The position numbers were made by a program, and so were the translations under genes. The notes below the pieces were generated by a model. The model had not been told where the DNA came from, did not search any database, and was given only the letters and a program-made list of their open reading frames with translations. A stretch of 40,847 nucleotides of DNA from Oceanococcus sp. (lineage in GTDB: Bacteria; Pseudomonadota; Gammaproteobacteria; Nevskiales; Oceanococcaceae). Below, one piece after another: positions 31,581 through 40,847 of this stretch (positions are counted from its first letter, which is position 1; the number at the start of each line of letters is the position of its first letter). The stretch covers positions 1 to 40,847 of the forward strand of contig JASBUL010000043.1 of NCBI GenBank assembly GCA_030147945.1, given 5' to 3'.

Positions 31581-31662
31581 GACTGTCCGTTCGGACGCAT
31601 GTCATCGTACTTAAAAGACAAGGGCCGTAACGATTGCGGCTGGTTGATGACGAGGACGTGCA

Positions 31663-34600
31663 ATGCACTGGCTGACGCGGGACGCCCGATACACGGTCGC
31701 GAACACATTCAATCTGGGCTGCGGGACTCGCAATCTGATGCTGGCAGCCGCTTTGCTGGGGCTGGTCGGTTGTTCATCAGGCTCTGACAGCAACACGCCC
31801 GGCGCATCGCCCAGCGCCAGCCCCACACCGGTGACTACGCCTTCGGCCACGCCCAGCGCGGGGCCGACAGCGACACCGACCAGCACGCTGAGTCCAAGCC
31901 CCAGCGCCAGCCCGACCGCCACGCCTGTGGCGAGCGCCAGTCCCACACCAGGCGCCACGGCGTTGCCCACGCCCAGCCCCACGGCAACCGCCAGTCCTTC
32001 AGCAAGCCCAAGCCCGTCGATTGCGCCCAGCCCAACGCCCGGTGCGACACCAACTCCAACGCCTGCGCCTACGGCAGCCACCTATGTGCCGATTACCGGT
32101 GTGGTGCAGAAGGGCTTGTTCAATCAGTTGAGTATGAAGGCGCGCATGCTCAACGAGCAGGGTAGCGTGCGGGGTCAACTCCCGGTGAACGTCAACAATC
32201 AGGGCGGCTATCAAATGCAGGCGCCGCTTGGAGCCTTGGTTGAACTCGAGGCTACAGGCCAGTTCGTCGACGAACTCAGCGGCGAGAGCATCACGCTGGA
32301 TACACCGATGTACACGCTGTTCCGGGTCAATGGTCCGCAGACCGAGAACATCAACATTGTCTCGCACATCATGCGAGGGATGACGCTGCAACCGCCGCCC
32401 AGCTTTTCTGGTAGTTCGGGCGGGCTGTCACAACGCTTGCCGCAGATCGAACAGAACCTGCGCAATGGTCTGGGCTTCGGATCCGGCGTGGATTTGAGCA
32501 CCCTGGATTTCGGCAAGATCAAGGACGGCGCGGATCTCAGCGATCCGCATTTGTCCTTGTTGCTGCTGTCGGCCGCTTTGATGGACGAGCAGCGATTGGC
32601 GGGGCGGATGCCGGTTGCCTGGGAGGTGATCAACAAGCAATTGGGCGAAGGCAGCATCGACATCGTCGATGTGTTTGACCTATTCAACGGTTGGGATGCG
32701 CGGGAACTTGAGCGCCTGATTCGCCTCGCTGGACAGATCGGATTGCCCAATTTGCAGATTCCGGACGACATGGTTTGGGTCTGCAACCTGATTTGCAGCT
32801 GGCAGCCCAGGCCTGGGATCAGTATCGCCGGCACCAGTGCGTTTGAATCCTACGGCGAACTGGTGATGGTGGTGCGGCGCTCCGGTGATTTCAGCGACGA
32901 GCGCCAGATCAATCTGCACACCGCATCGGGCACTGCGATTGATGGTATCGATTTTGTCGGCGGTTCGCGGGTGGTGACCCTGCCGGCCAATGTGCGCGAT
33001 GTGCGGGTCTCGATACCTTTGCTGATCGATGATGTCAGCGAAGGCACGGAGCAGTTCCAGATTCAGATAGATGGTGACGAGAGCATCAACAATGCATCGG
33101 CCAGTGCCGGCATTGCTGATCAGGAACCACCCGGATTGCGTCGCGATGACGGCACCACGGTGGATCTGGTGCGTGCCTGTTTCGTATCGGCAGGGGCAGC
33201 GGCGGATTTGCGCGAGAACCCATGCCAAAACCCGGTCAACCCGTTGCAAGGTCTGGTCGGGGATGATGCCGAACTGGCATTGCGACTGGCCATCGTGCTT
33301 CAGGCCAGCTGTAACAGCGCTGCGGCATCTTGCGCTGAGCGTGCGCGCGATTGGCCGGTGGAGCTGACGCTGTATGTGGTGGACAGCCAGGACAGCGTCC
33401 AGGCGCAGGCCGCCCTGGGCACCTATGCCTATTTTGGTGCCGATGTGCTGCACGCTGACGATGCGTTGGCCGACGCCCCCCAGATTCTGGTCAGTCTGGC
33501 CGATCAGCCCTTGCAGGACCTGCTGGATCTGGCACGTGGCAACAGCGGTTACCGCCTGCGTCTTCAGGTTGAAGGACAATTCCTTGACGCGCCGATGCTT
33601 GCGCAGTTGCCACTATTGATTCCGCTGGAAGACGAGGTGCAATTCGGCGATCTGAGCTTGCCCTTGCTGCCCGGCAATATCGTGCTGGACGATGCGCCAG
33701 GTGCGCGCTGTCCGAGTGGCGATGTGCTGCTTGACGGTCGCTATCTGACCTACCAGCCGGGTTTCGACGACCAAGCCTTGCGCGCCTTGGGCAGTGATCC
33801 ACAGGCTTCGGATGCACCGTATGTATTGGACGGCGAAATCTGTGTCTCGCTGACCCCCAATGGCGGGCGCTTCGCGATCACCGCCACCGACGCTGACATC
33901 GACCTTGCAGAATCGCTGTGGCCATTGCCGGAGGGCCACGGCACCGAATTGCCGCAGCTGCCGGGTGTCTTGCTGCCCGTGCTGTACGTGGGCAATGCGA
34001 CCACGCCATTGACCTTGATAACCGAATGGTTGCCATTCGGTTTTCGTATTGATGGTGGGCGGCTGACCGAAAACGGCGCTCAGATCAACGTGAACGGGCT
34101 GCGTTTTCTTCAGCATCGCACGATGTCGAGTCAGGACCCGCGTCATGACCTGAGTCGTCTTGCCAGCAATGATGTGTTCTATCGCGGCAGCATCAGCACC
34201 AGCCTCAAGCTCACTCGGCAAGGCGTGGAGGGCACGCTGGGCTTTGCGGCGGGTTCCGGGCGCATCAGTGTGCCTGCGGGGCAGGTCAGCTGGGATGCGT
34301 TCAACGTGCATTTGCGCGAGACGCGTTTTTACGAGTGGGACAGCCCGGTTGTGACCTACCGCTTTGATCAAAGCGCCGATTGCCGTGATGCAGGCTGTTT
34401 GGCCGGCACGGCCTTGCCCTATGAGGTTCGTGGTGCATTGGTCCGCGATGACAAGGGATTTGCGGTCGGTGACGTGCTGGTCCAGGCGACGCAGCAACCT
34501 GCCTTCGGGCGCAAGGGCGAGGGGCGTTTTGCGTTCGCCCGGCCCGATGACCTGATGACTGGCGATCGCGCGACCTTAGCGCTGGCGGGTTATCGCTTTG

Positions 34601-37600
34601 ACGCGCAGTCTGATGTGGTCAGCGCGCTCAATGCGCATTTGAATTTCGGCGGGAACGGCCTTGAGATTCATCCGGTTGGGAGCGAGGCCTATCGCCTGGG
34701 TAACTATGCCCCCATCGGCTTGAGCGTGGGGCCGCAGATTTACTCGGACGCAACCGGCGTCCCGCAACTTGGCGGCGGTCGCAGTCTGGCCGGTAAAGCC
34801 TTGCGTGTGGATTCCGGCGGCGATATCAGCAATTTGAGCGCCAGCGTAGCGACCAAGTATGTGCTGCGTCCGGGCGGGTTTACCGGTGTTTTCAACGCCA
34901 ATCTGGGCGGTGCGGGGCAAACACTGCGTTTGTCCGGATACGACATGGCAATGTCGCGCTTCGCCATCCGCGCGGTCGACAATCAGATCGACGAAACCAC
35001 CTGGCTGGACGGTGGTTTTGATCTGGCCGGTGACGCGCAGATCTCGGACATCCTGTTTGCCGGATTGCAGATTGATTGTGCGGCCAATCTTGGCCAGGGG
35101 CGCCTGGTCTTTGAGCTGTGCGATCAGAGCGACGACAACGGCAACGGCGTGGTGGACGAGAACTGCCCGACCGCCCTGGGCAGCTGGCAGATGCCCAGCG
35201 TGATCGGCAGCCTGAAATTCACCGATGCCAGTGGCGATGTCGCCGCGCAATGTGGCGATGATCCCTTGTTCGCCACGCTCAGCCAGAGTGTCCATGCGCT
35301 GGCGCTGGATCGTCCGATTGCCATGCAGATCGGCTGGTCACCTGATGGCTATGTGCGTTTCCAGCAAAGCCGTGGCCTGGGTGAATTTGCCCTGGATGCC
35401 ACGCAAGACAAGGCCGGGTTTGCCACCCAGGTGTCCAAAGCGCGTCTGAATTGTGTGGACGGCAACGCCAATGATCGCTTGCTGAGCTGCACCGATTTCG
35501 CGGGCGGGCAGGAGGCGGCTTTCGCCTGGATGGACGGCGAGGCGTTGGTCGGTCTGCCGTTCTGGAACGCGGTCGAAGCGGACTACCGCTTATTCAATAG
35601 CATCAATTTCGGTTTATCACTGGACGGCTATGTCGCTGCACCGTCGGCCTTGCTGCCGCGCGGTGAGTTGGACGGTCAGAATCTGGCCCGCAACAACCAG
35701 GCGCTGATGGCCGGGCTTGCCGACAACAGCGCGCTGCAATTCGATGTGAGTTACAGCTGGGGCAACACCGGCTTCGGCTTCCGCCTGCCGGCCTATTTCG
35801 CGCCGATGGGACTGGATGGTCGCGAGCTGTCGAGTTTCATCGGTGTGCGCAAGTCGATCGACTTGCTGGTGCTTGAAGCCGGTGCCGGTATCAATTTCAT
35901 CGAATCGGATCGCACCAAGTTCAGCTTCGGCGCCAGCGCGGATATCCAGGCCCTGCAAGAGCTGCAGATACAGATGGATCTGGGCAATCCGGACTCATTG
36001 GCCAAGGTGGACGCGCTGCTGATCAAGTCGCGTGTGGTCAAGGGGCCGGTTCTGGAGCCGCTGTTCAGCGACATTCAAGACAAGCTCAATGTGGTGAATC
36101 GCTTCGCCGGTCGCGGCCTGGATACGCTGATCGAAGAAGGTCTGACCCGATCCCTGGAAGAGGGCGGTGAAGCCATCGGCGCGCTGTCACCCTATCGTGA
36201 AGATCCCCTGGTGACGCTGTCCAAGGGGCTGGCCGAGTTGCACAGCGCGCCGGATCAGGTCATCGGTTTGCTGCGCAGTGAGATTCTGCAGCCGACTTTG
36301 TCGCTGCTGGATCAGGCCGAGCAGAGCGTACGTGAGCCGGGTTTGCGCTTGCTCAGCGAAGTTGAAAACTGGCAGCTGGATCCGTCGCCAGTACCTCAAG
36401 TGCCAGCCGAGGTTCGCACCGCTTTGACCCAACTGTCGGCTGCTAGCGGGCAGCTGCACAGCGGCTTGAGTCAGGTCGCCGGGCGCATCGGCGATGAGGT
36501 CTCGCGCGCTCAGTCGGTTGTCGCGCAAGGGCAGGATGCGGTGGCCAAGATCGAGTACAGCTTGGGCGAAATTGACAGCTTGCTGCGTCAGGCCAGCCAG
36601 GTGGTCAGCACGGTTTGTGGTGGCAGCCTCACCGGTGAGGCCAGCGGTTATGTGGCGCAGCTGTTTGCTTCGCTGGATGTGATGCGCACCGTTTTGAATC
36701 TGGCCAAAGGCAGCGATCTGCTGGTGCCGATCATCCAGCTGGCCGCGCAGGACGAAACTCTGGCGCAAGCCCTGCAGGATGGGCAGCAGGCGGTCTCGCG
36801 CAACGCACAGGATCTGCTCGAGCGCCTGGGTGAAGTTGAGGAGCGCCTCAAGACTGCGGTTTGTTCCAGCCAGGTTGCGGACATGATGACTGAAGCCGAC
36901 GACCTGCTGGGTCAGATCGACACCGAGGTCCAGCGCGTCAGCGGGGTGTTGAACACCGCCAGCAGCCAGCTCGATCAGCTTGGCGCGTTGACCACCACGG
37001 TGCGTGATCAGATCGTCGCACCGCTCAACACCTTTAATCAGACTCTGGCGCGAGCCGAAGACATGCTCGATCAAATTGATCAGCAAGTCGCCAATCCGCC
37101 GGATGCGGCGGATGTTAAAGCCCTGCTGGATGACTACATCACCGGCTCCGCCCTGTTTGCCAGTGGTCTTGGGGTTGTTCACCCGATGGTGAATACCGTG
37201 ATTGCCGACCCGCGTGATCCCAGTCAGGTCGACATACTCGACTTCCTCGCTGCGCAAATCACCCAGCGTGTTGAAAGCGAGTTCGAACAGGTTGAGCGCA
37301 CGATTCGCACGCAACTGGCGGGCGTCTTGCCCGGCGCCAGTTACAGCCCGGATGAATTGCGCCGCATGCTGGTGATGGCGCTGATGGACGCCCCGCCGGT
37401 GCGCAATCTGCGCGCCGAGGCGGACAAGCAAATGGCCGAACTGCGCTACAAGCTCAACTCGCTGGTGCTGGATGTCACCGACCAGGTGAACATGGCGGTG
37501 AAAGGCGCGGTGGCCAAGGTCGAAGGTGAAATCAACGAGCTGCTCGCGGATGCGACCGCCCCGCTCAAAGCGATTCCCTTGCAGTCGGCCAGCATGGACG

Positions 37601-38541
37601 GTTTTGCGGTGATTGCCGGTGACGAGCTGGAGCGTGCGCACCTCGGCGCGCAGTGGACCATGGGCGCCGATGCCGAAGGTCAGGATCCCAAGACCTTTGG
37701 TGCGGCACTGGATGCGGTGAGCTGGTCGGCCAATAACAAGACCGGCGGATGCAGCATTCCGCAGGGGCAGAGCCGTCTGGATGTGACCCTGTCTGCGTTC
37801 AATCTGCCGGCCCGTTTCGGCAGTTCCGACATCACCATGAAGAAAATCTACATGGGCTTCACGCTGGATCAAAGCGGCAACAGCGGAATCGTGCCCAAAG
37901 GCGTGTTCGGCGGGCTGCAAACCCAGGGCGAGATCGCCTTCACCGAGTTCAAGATTTTTGACCCGGCATTCGCTGCCGGTGTGGGGGATCGCGAAACCTA
38001 TGTGGGTGCGGCAGCCGGCGCGGTGTTCAGCGCCATTGCGGTTGAGGCGGCGTTCCTGGCCGGGCGCACCTGCAATCAGGACATCCTGCTTGAGCTGGAC
38101 CCGAATGTGGCCCAGTTCATTCCGATACCCGACAGCGGTTTCTTCGGCGCTTACGTTCGAGGATCGGCCAGCATCCCGGTGTGGACCAATGGTTGTCCGT
38201 TGACCATTGGTGTGGCGGCGGATGCGGGTGCCTGGTTGCTGGCGGGGCCACCGCTGACGGTCGGCGGGCTGGTCGGCGGCGGCGCCTACGGCAAAGTCGG
38301 TTGTGTTGGAGCCATTCGCGGGCAGATTCGCGCCCTGGGCACGGTCAACACCGACGGTGATTTTGTCTTTGCCGGCGAAGGGTTTGGTGCGGCCGGTCTG
38401 GGGTTGTGCGAACCGGCGGGCTGGACCTCGGTTGAGCGCAGTCGCGCCGACAGTTTCTGTGGCACCGCGGATGCCCGTATCGCGGCCAGTTTCGACGGCA
38501 GCTGGAAGTTGCTCGACATGTCCATCAGCGCCTTGCACTAA
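31663..38541 (+). CDS. Giant 2292-residue surface lipoprotein with Calx-beta domain and coiled coil
   Basis: A very large lipoprotein. The signal (to LVGC, C37) is followed by a ~97-residue Ser/Thr/Pro/Ala linker (45-140) that probably spans cell-wall or outer-membrane space. Then come a helical/beta region (~145-380), a Calx-beta-like domain (~385-486; AFESYGELVMVVRRSG, SGTAIDGIDFVGG, DDVSEGTEQFQIQI), a long beta-rich region with several Cys and an acidic calcium-type loop DDNGNGVVDENC near 1157-1168, a coiled-coil/helical stretch (~1460-1965, rich in Leu, Gln, Asp and Glu), and a C-terminal beta/Gly-rich domain with cysteines. GAGGA precedes the ATG. No enzyme motif is recognised; adhesion, cell contact or a scaffold are possible. 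It lies 82 bases after the sigma gene and 12 before the next exported protein, so it may be a target of that sigma factor. Confidence 0.85.
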   Translation: MHWLTRDARYTVANTFNLGCGTRNLMLAAALLGLVGCSSGSDSNTPGASPSASPTPVTTPSATPSAGPTATPTSTLSPSPSASPTATPVASASPTPGATALPTPSPTATASPSASPSPSIAPSPTPGATPTPTPAPTAATYVPITGVVQKGLFNQLSMKARMLNEQGSVRGQLPVNVNNQGGYQMQAPLGALVELEATGQFVDELSGESITLDTPMYTLFRVNGPQTENINIVSHIMRGMTLQPPPSFSGSSGGLSQRLPQIEQNLRNGLGFGSGVDLSTLDFGKIKDGADLSDPHLSLLLLSAALMDEQRLAGRMPVAWEVINKQLGEGSIDIVDVFDLFNGWDARELERLIRLAGQIGLPNLQIPDDMVWVCNLICSWQPRPGISIAGTSAFESYGELVMVVRRSGDFSDERQINLHTASGTAIDGIDFVGGSRVVTLPANVRDVRVSIPLLIDDVSEGTEQFQIQIDGDESINNASASAGIADQEPPGLRRDDGTTVDLVRACFVSAGAAADLRENPCQNPVNPLQGLVGDDAELALRLAIVLQASCNSAAASCAERARDWPVELTLYVVDSQDSVQAQAALGTYAYFGADVLHADDALADAPQILVSLADQPLQDLLDLARGNSGYRLRLQVEGQFLDAPMLAQLPLLIPLEDEVQFGDLSLPLLPGNIVLDDAPGARCPSGDVLLDGRYLTYQPGFDDQALRALGSDPQASDAPYVLDGEICVSLTPNGGRFAITATDADIDLAESLWPLPEGHGTELPQLPGVLLPVLYVGNATTPLTLITEWLPFGFRIDGGRLTENGAQINVNGLRFLQHRTMSSQDPRHDLSRLASNDVFYRGSISTSLKLTRQGVEGTLGFAAGSGRISVPAGQVSWDAFNVHLRETRFYEWDSPVVTYRFDQSADCRDAGCLAGTALPYEVRGALVRDDKGFAVGDVLVQATQQPAFGRKGEGRFAFARPDDLMTGDRATLALAGYRFDAQSDVVSALNAHLNFGGNGLEIHPVGSEAYRLGNYAPIGLSVGPQIYSDATGVPQLGGGRSLAGKALRVDSGGDISNLSASVATKYVLRPGGFTGVFNANLGGAGQTLRLSGYDMAMSRFAIRAVDNQIDETTWLDGGFDLAGDAQISDILFAGLQIDCAANLGQGRLVFELCDQSDDNGNGVVDENCPTALGSWQMPSVIGSLKFTDASGDVAAQCGDDPLFATLSQSVHALALDRPIAMQIGWSPDGYVRFQQSRGLGEFALDATQDKAGFATQVSKARLNCVDGNANDRLLSCTDFAGGQEAAFAWMDGEALVGLPFWNAVEADYRLFNSINFGLSLDGYVAAPSALLPRGELDGQNLARNNQALMAGLADNSALQFDVSYSWGNTGFGFRLPAYFAPMGLDGRELSSFIGVRKSIDLLVLEAGAGINFIESDRTKFSFGASADIQALQELQIQMDLGNPDSLAKVDALLIKSRVVKGPVLEPLFSDIQDKLNVVNRFAGRGLDTLIEEGLTRSLEEGGEAIGALSPYREDPLVTLSKGLAELHSAPDQVIGLLRSEILQPTLSLLDQAEQSVREPGLRLLSEVENWQLDPSPVPQVPAEVRTALTQLSAASGQLHSGLSQVAGRIGDEVSRAQSVVAQGQDAVAKIEYSLGEIDSLLRQASQVVSTVCGGSLTGEASGYVAQLFASLDVMRTVLNLAKGSDLLVPIIQLAAQDETLAQALQDGQQAVSRNAQDLLERLGEVEERLKTAVCSSQVADMMTEADDLLGQIDTEVQRVSGVLNTASSQLDQLGALTTTVRDQIVAPLNTFNQTLARAEDMLDQIDQQVANPPDAADVKALLDDYITGSALFASGLGVVHPMVNTVIADPRDPSQVDILDFLAAQITQRVESEFEQVERTIRTQLAGVLPGASYSPDELRRMLVMALMDAPPVRNLRAEADKQMAELRYKLNSLVLDVTDQVNMAVKGAVAKVEGEINELLADATAPLKAIPLQSASMDGFAVIAGDELERAHLGAQWTMGADAEGQDPKTFGAALDAVSWSANNKTGGCSIPQGQSRLDVTLSAFNLPARFGSSDITMKKIYMGFTLDQSGNSGIVPKGVFGGLQTQGEIAFTEFKIFDPAFAAGVGDRETYVGAAAGAVFSAIAVEAAFLAGRTCNQDILLELDPNVAQFIPIPDSGFFGAYVRGSASIPVWTNGCPLTIGVAADAGAWLLAGPPLTVGGLVGGGAYGKVGCVGAIRGQIRALGTVNTDGDFVFAGEGFGAAGLGLCEPAGWTSVERSRADSFCGTADARIAASFDGSWKLLDMSISALH
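31795..32082 (+). repeat. Degenerate Ser-Pro/Thr-Pro coding repeat
   Basis: About 290 bases encode a low-complexity run dominated by S, T, P and A, with units such as SPSASPT, TPSATPS and SPTPGA. At DNA level it is a degenerate tandem of the hexamer-like AGCCCCAGCGCC/ACGCCCAGC. It forms the linker after the lipidated cysteine of the giant lipoprotein. Such tracts can change length by slippage or recombination. Confidence 0.85.
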
Positions 38542-38553
38542 GGGATGCGCGCC

Positions 38554-40847
38554 ATGATTACTCGTATTGTCACTATCACCCTGCGTGCCCTGTCTGTTGT
38601 TGCGCTGGGCTTGCCAGTGATGGCATCGGCCCAGCAGGCGCTGTACTTCGTGGGCAAAGCCGCACCGCTGGGTTCCATGTCCAGCGCTGGCCAGCAGCAG
38701 CGCGCGGTGTATTTGCGCTGGGACGTTTTGGAGGGCGAATTGCCGGACGATTTGTCCGAGTTCGTGGTTTTGCGCGACGGTGAGGAGCTGGCGCGATTGC
38801 CCGCGCATGCGGTGATGTCAGCCAGTCAGATCAAGGCACTGTACGCCGGCGCGGCCCAGCAGCGTCGCTACCTGGAATCGTTGACCCAGCTGAAGCGTCT
38901 GGCGCTGAACGACCCTGACGTGGCGATGTTCGAGTCGAGCCAGTTCTTTGCGGCGCTGCATCAGCGTCTGGTTTCCTCGCGTGCGTCCGATCGCCTGTTC
39001 CAGGCTCTGGCTTCGCGCATGGATATCAACATTGCACGGGCACGCAACCGTGCCTTTATCGACACCACCGCGACGGCGGATCATGTCTACGAACTGTTGG
39101 CACAGCACAGCGGCGGCGAGACGGTGCGAGCCGGTCAGGTCACGGTCAATCTGGCCGAATCCACACGCAATCTCGCAGTGGATGACTTCGCTCAGGTTGC
39201 TCAGGGCGCGTGTGACGAACTGGAAGCGGGTAAGGATCACTACACCGTGGCGCTGACCTGGAAAACGCCGGGGGGAGAGAATCAAGCCGACCGCCTGGCC
39301 AATCAGATCAGCGTATCCGGCTACGACCTGTACCGCAGTGTCTCCAATGTCACCCAGCTGACGGCCCGTGATCTGGCGCGTGAAGCGCGCGGTCTGGCCC
39401 ACAACAGCGTGGGGCGGCTGGACTTCCCAGACCTGCAGCAAGTCAATGACACGCCGATCACCAGCGAAGGTGCCCAGAACGGTGAGCCGGTGTTTCTGGA
39501 AACCCACGATCAGCTCATCGCGGCGGGTTTGCGTCCGGGTGACACGCGGGCTTATTACCTGGTTGCCCGCGACTTCGCCGGCCAGTATGGCGCGACCCGC
39601 GCTGTGCTGGTCACCATCCCTGACATGAGCCGCCCGCCAGCACCCTGGGATGTGCGGACCTATGCCGATGCGGGGCTCGATGATCCTGAGATGGAGCTGT
39701 GGTGGGAGCACATCACACCGCAGGGCTACATTGATGAATTCCTGTCCGGCCGCGCCATTTGCAACCGGGATGAGATTGAACAGAGCGGGCGCGTGGAATC
39801 GGTCGGTCTGAAGGAAAACTGCGACACCGGTGTGCGCCGCGCAGTGCGTGCCAATGTCAGCGCATACAAGGTTTATCGCTTCGATACGTTCGCTCAGGCA
39901 AGTGCGTTCCAGGATGCCGATGGTGATGGTTTCAGCGACCGTGTCGAGCGGCAGATCGGCAATGGTGCGCAGTGTGATGCCGGTGTGGTGCCCGATTCGG
40001 GGGTGTCAGCCTGGGTCGAGAACGCCAAGATCAACGTGGGCACCTTGCAGACCGGTGATCCGGTGGTGCGTTTTCGGGATGAGATCCCGGCGGATCAGCC
40101 GGGTTGGGTGTTCTGGTACCGCATCGCCAGCATGACCGCGGATGGCCGTTTGAGCCAGTTGTCCGCGCCGGTACGAGCGATCTTCCCCGATCGCAGTACG
40201 CCGGATGTGCCTGTGCATGCATCCTCGACGCGCAGCGGTGATGAGAACTGCGAGTGCGATATCGCGGTGATCAACGAGGACAAACCCTGGGCCTTTGAAG
40301 ATCGCATCGGTCGTACTGATCTCATTGATGTTCAGTGCGGCGGTGCCGGTTTCGGCACCACGGTTCAGCGCGATATGAACGATGACACCAGCGCCGTGTG
40401 TCTCAGCGATGTGGTGCGCGAGCAATGCGGCGGGCCGGGAATGATTGATCTGCGTTATGAGCTGCAGCCACCGGGCAAGAATGAACCGGCGCAAACCTGC
40501 AGCGTGAGCCTCCCCGACGAGGTGGGCTTCTGCACCAAAGGTGAGGTGGCGCTGGTTAAACGCAACTGTGATGGCGTGCCCGTCGAGCCTGGCACGCGCA
40601 GTGAAGGGCCGATCCGTCACCGACTCAATTTCCCGGCCGACACCTGTGGCACTTTGGAGGCCCGGTTGGGTGGACAGCGATTCAAGCTGGCCAGTTCGTG
40701 CGGGAGTGCGACGCCAGGCGAGTTGGAGTATGAGCAGATCGCCGGAACCCTGTGTTTGTCCGCCTACAGTCAGGACGAAAACAACAACCAATCGCCTTCT
40801 TTGCAGATGGGTTGTTTCCAGGTCGCCGGGGCAGAATCACTGACCCC
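38554..40847 (+). CDS. Exported modular protein with Fn3-like and calcium-loop segments (3' end outside window)
   Basis: The first 764 codons of a gene that continues past the window. The product has a signal peptide (LRALSVVALGLPVMASA, cleavage likely before QQ). Residues ~60-200 are helical, with an N-terminal strand block VYLRWDVLEGELPDDL. Around 229-340 the pattern YTVALTWKTP...VSGYDLYRS...AYYLVARDFAGQYG resembles fibronectin type III folds, and two more such segments seem to follow. A calcium loop of thrombospondin type-3 kind, QDADGDGFSDRVERQIG, starts at 453. From ~570 the sequence is Cys-rich (ENCECDIAV, VQCGGAGF, EQCGGPGM, TCSVSLPDEVGFC), suggesting disulfides. The ATG at 38554 is preferred over the ATG at 38545 because AAGGG is correctly spaced. 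It follows the giant lipoprotein by 12 bases and is likely its operon and surface partner. Confidence 0.85.
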   Translation, partial: MITRIVTITLRALSVVALGLPVMASAQQALYFVGKAAPLGSMSSAGQQQRAVYLRWDVLEGELPDDLSEFVVLRDGEELARLPAHAVMSASQIKALYAGAAQQRRYLESLTQLKRLALNDPDVAMFESSQFFAALHQRLVSSRASDRLFQALASRMDINIARARNRAFIDTTATADHVYELLAQHSGGETVRAGQVTVNLAESTRNLAVDDFAQVAQGACDELEAGKDHYTVALTWKTPGGENQADRLANQISVSGYDLYRSVSNVTQLTARDLAREARGLAHNSVGRLDFPDLQQVNDTPITSEGAQNGEPVFLETHDQLIAAGLRPGDTRAYYLVARDFAGQYGATRAVLVTIPDMSRPPAPWDVRTYADAGLDDPEMELWWEHITPQGYIDEFLSGRAICNRDEIEQSGRVESVGLKENCDTGVRRAVRANVSAYKVYRFDTFAQASAFQDADGDGFSDRVERQIGNGAQCDAGVVPDSGVSAWVENAKINVGTLQTGDPVVRFRDEIPADQPGWVFWYRIASMTADGRLSQLSAPVRAIFPDRSTPDVPVHASSTRSGDENCECDIAVINEDKPWAFEDRIGRTDLIDVQCGGAGFGTTVQRDMNDDTSAVCLSDVVREQCGGPGMIDLRYELQPPGKNEPAQTCSVSLPDEVGFCTKGEVALVKRNCDGVPVEPGTRSEGPIRHRLNFPADTCGTLEARLGGQRFKLASSCGSATPGELEYEQIAGTLCLSAYSQDENNNQSPSLQMGCFQVAGAESLT

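Noticed and set aside
31585..31596. Palindrome GTCCGTTCGGAC after the sigma gene as a terminator
   Set aside because: The stem is short and no T-run follows.
31795..32082. Possible CRISPR or non-coding tandem repeat
   Set aside because: Units are degenerate, have no spacer structure, and keep the reading frame as an S/T/P linker.
36187..38808. 873-codon open frame on the minus strand
   Set aside because: It lies fully antisense to the giant lipoprotein and its neighbour, its product is Gln/Arg/His-rich without motifs, and no ribosome site precedes it; a GC-rich shadow.

Overview
The window is 40.8 kb of GC-rich, densely coded bacterial chromosome with no transposase, phage, CRISPR or RNA gene that I could recognise. 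An Entner-Doudoroff edd-eda pair, a gdx/sugE gene behind a two-hairpin guanidine-type leader, ppnP, ykgJ, and a PF07638-type sigma factor next to a Ser/Thr kinase together suggest a gammaproteobacterium, perhaps near Xanthomonadales/Nevskiales. That placement is an inference from gene content only.

Layout. (1) 1-3952, plus strand: the 3' end of edd, then eda and ppc, closely spaced and apparently translationally coupled; a central-carbon operon. (2) 3953-13069, minus strand: a five-gene amidoligase/transglutaminase cluster (transglutaminase+DUF2126, circularly permuted ATP-grasp, alpha-E, fused ATP-grasp/alpha-E, transglutaminase), whose genes overlap by a few bases or are separated by 1-7 bases. 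(3) 13070-13528: a regulatory gap with two divergent sigma-54-like promoters and TGCACAG repeats between them. (4) 13529-17222, plus: a small exported protein, an amidase-signature lipoprotein and a lysyl-oxidase-like exported protein; then an SGNH esterase (17279-17980). (5) 17964-20412, minus: two overlapping lipoprotein genes, one Ig-like and one NHL beta-propeller. (6) 20608-23026: ppnP, guanidine-II-type leader and gdx (plus), HMG-CoA reductase (minus), and a small unknown protein (plus). (7) 23054-27686, minus: a three-gene unit (M19-dipeptidase-like lipoprotein, cupredoxin-like protein, polytopic membrane protein), a 48-residue DUF3096 protein, and an HU protein with its terminator. (8) 27873-40847: ykgJ, a Ser/Thr kinase with TPRs (minus) divergent from an ECF-like sigma factor (plus), followed by a 2292-residue surface lipoprotein and a second exported modular protein that runs off the window.

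How the genes may work together. The most interesting area is 3953-17222. A predicted cytoplasmic peptide/amide-bond forming cluster and an exported amide/amine-degrading gene set diverge from one intergenic region, and each faces its own sigma-54-like promoter, which hints at shared nitrogen-type control. The second area is the kinase/sigma pair: the sigma factor carries Thr residues where ordinary ECF factors have acidic ones, so it may be switched on by phosphorylation and may drive the giant surface-protein genes just downstream. All functional links between operons are inference.
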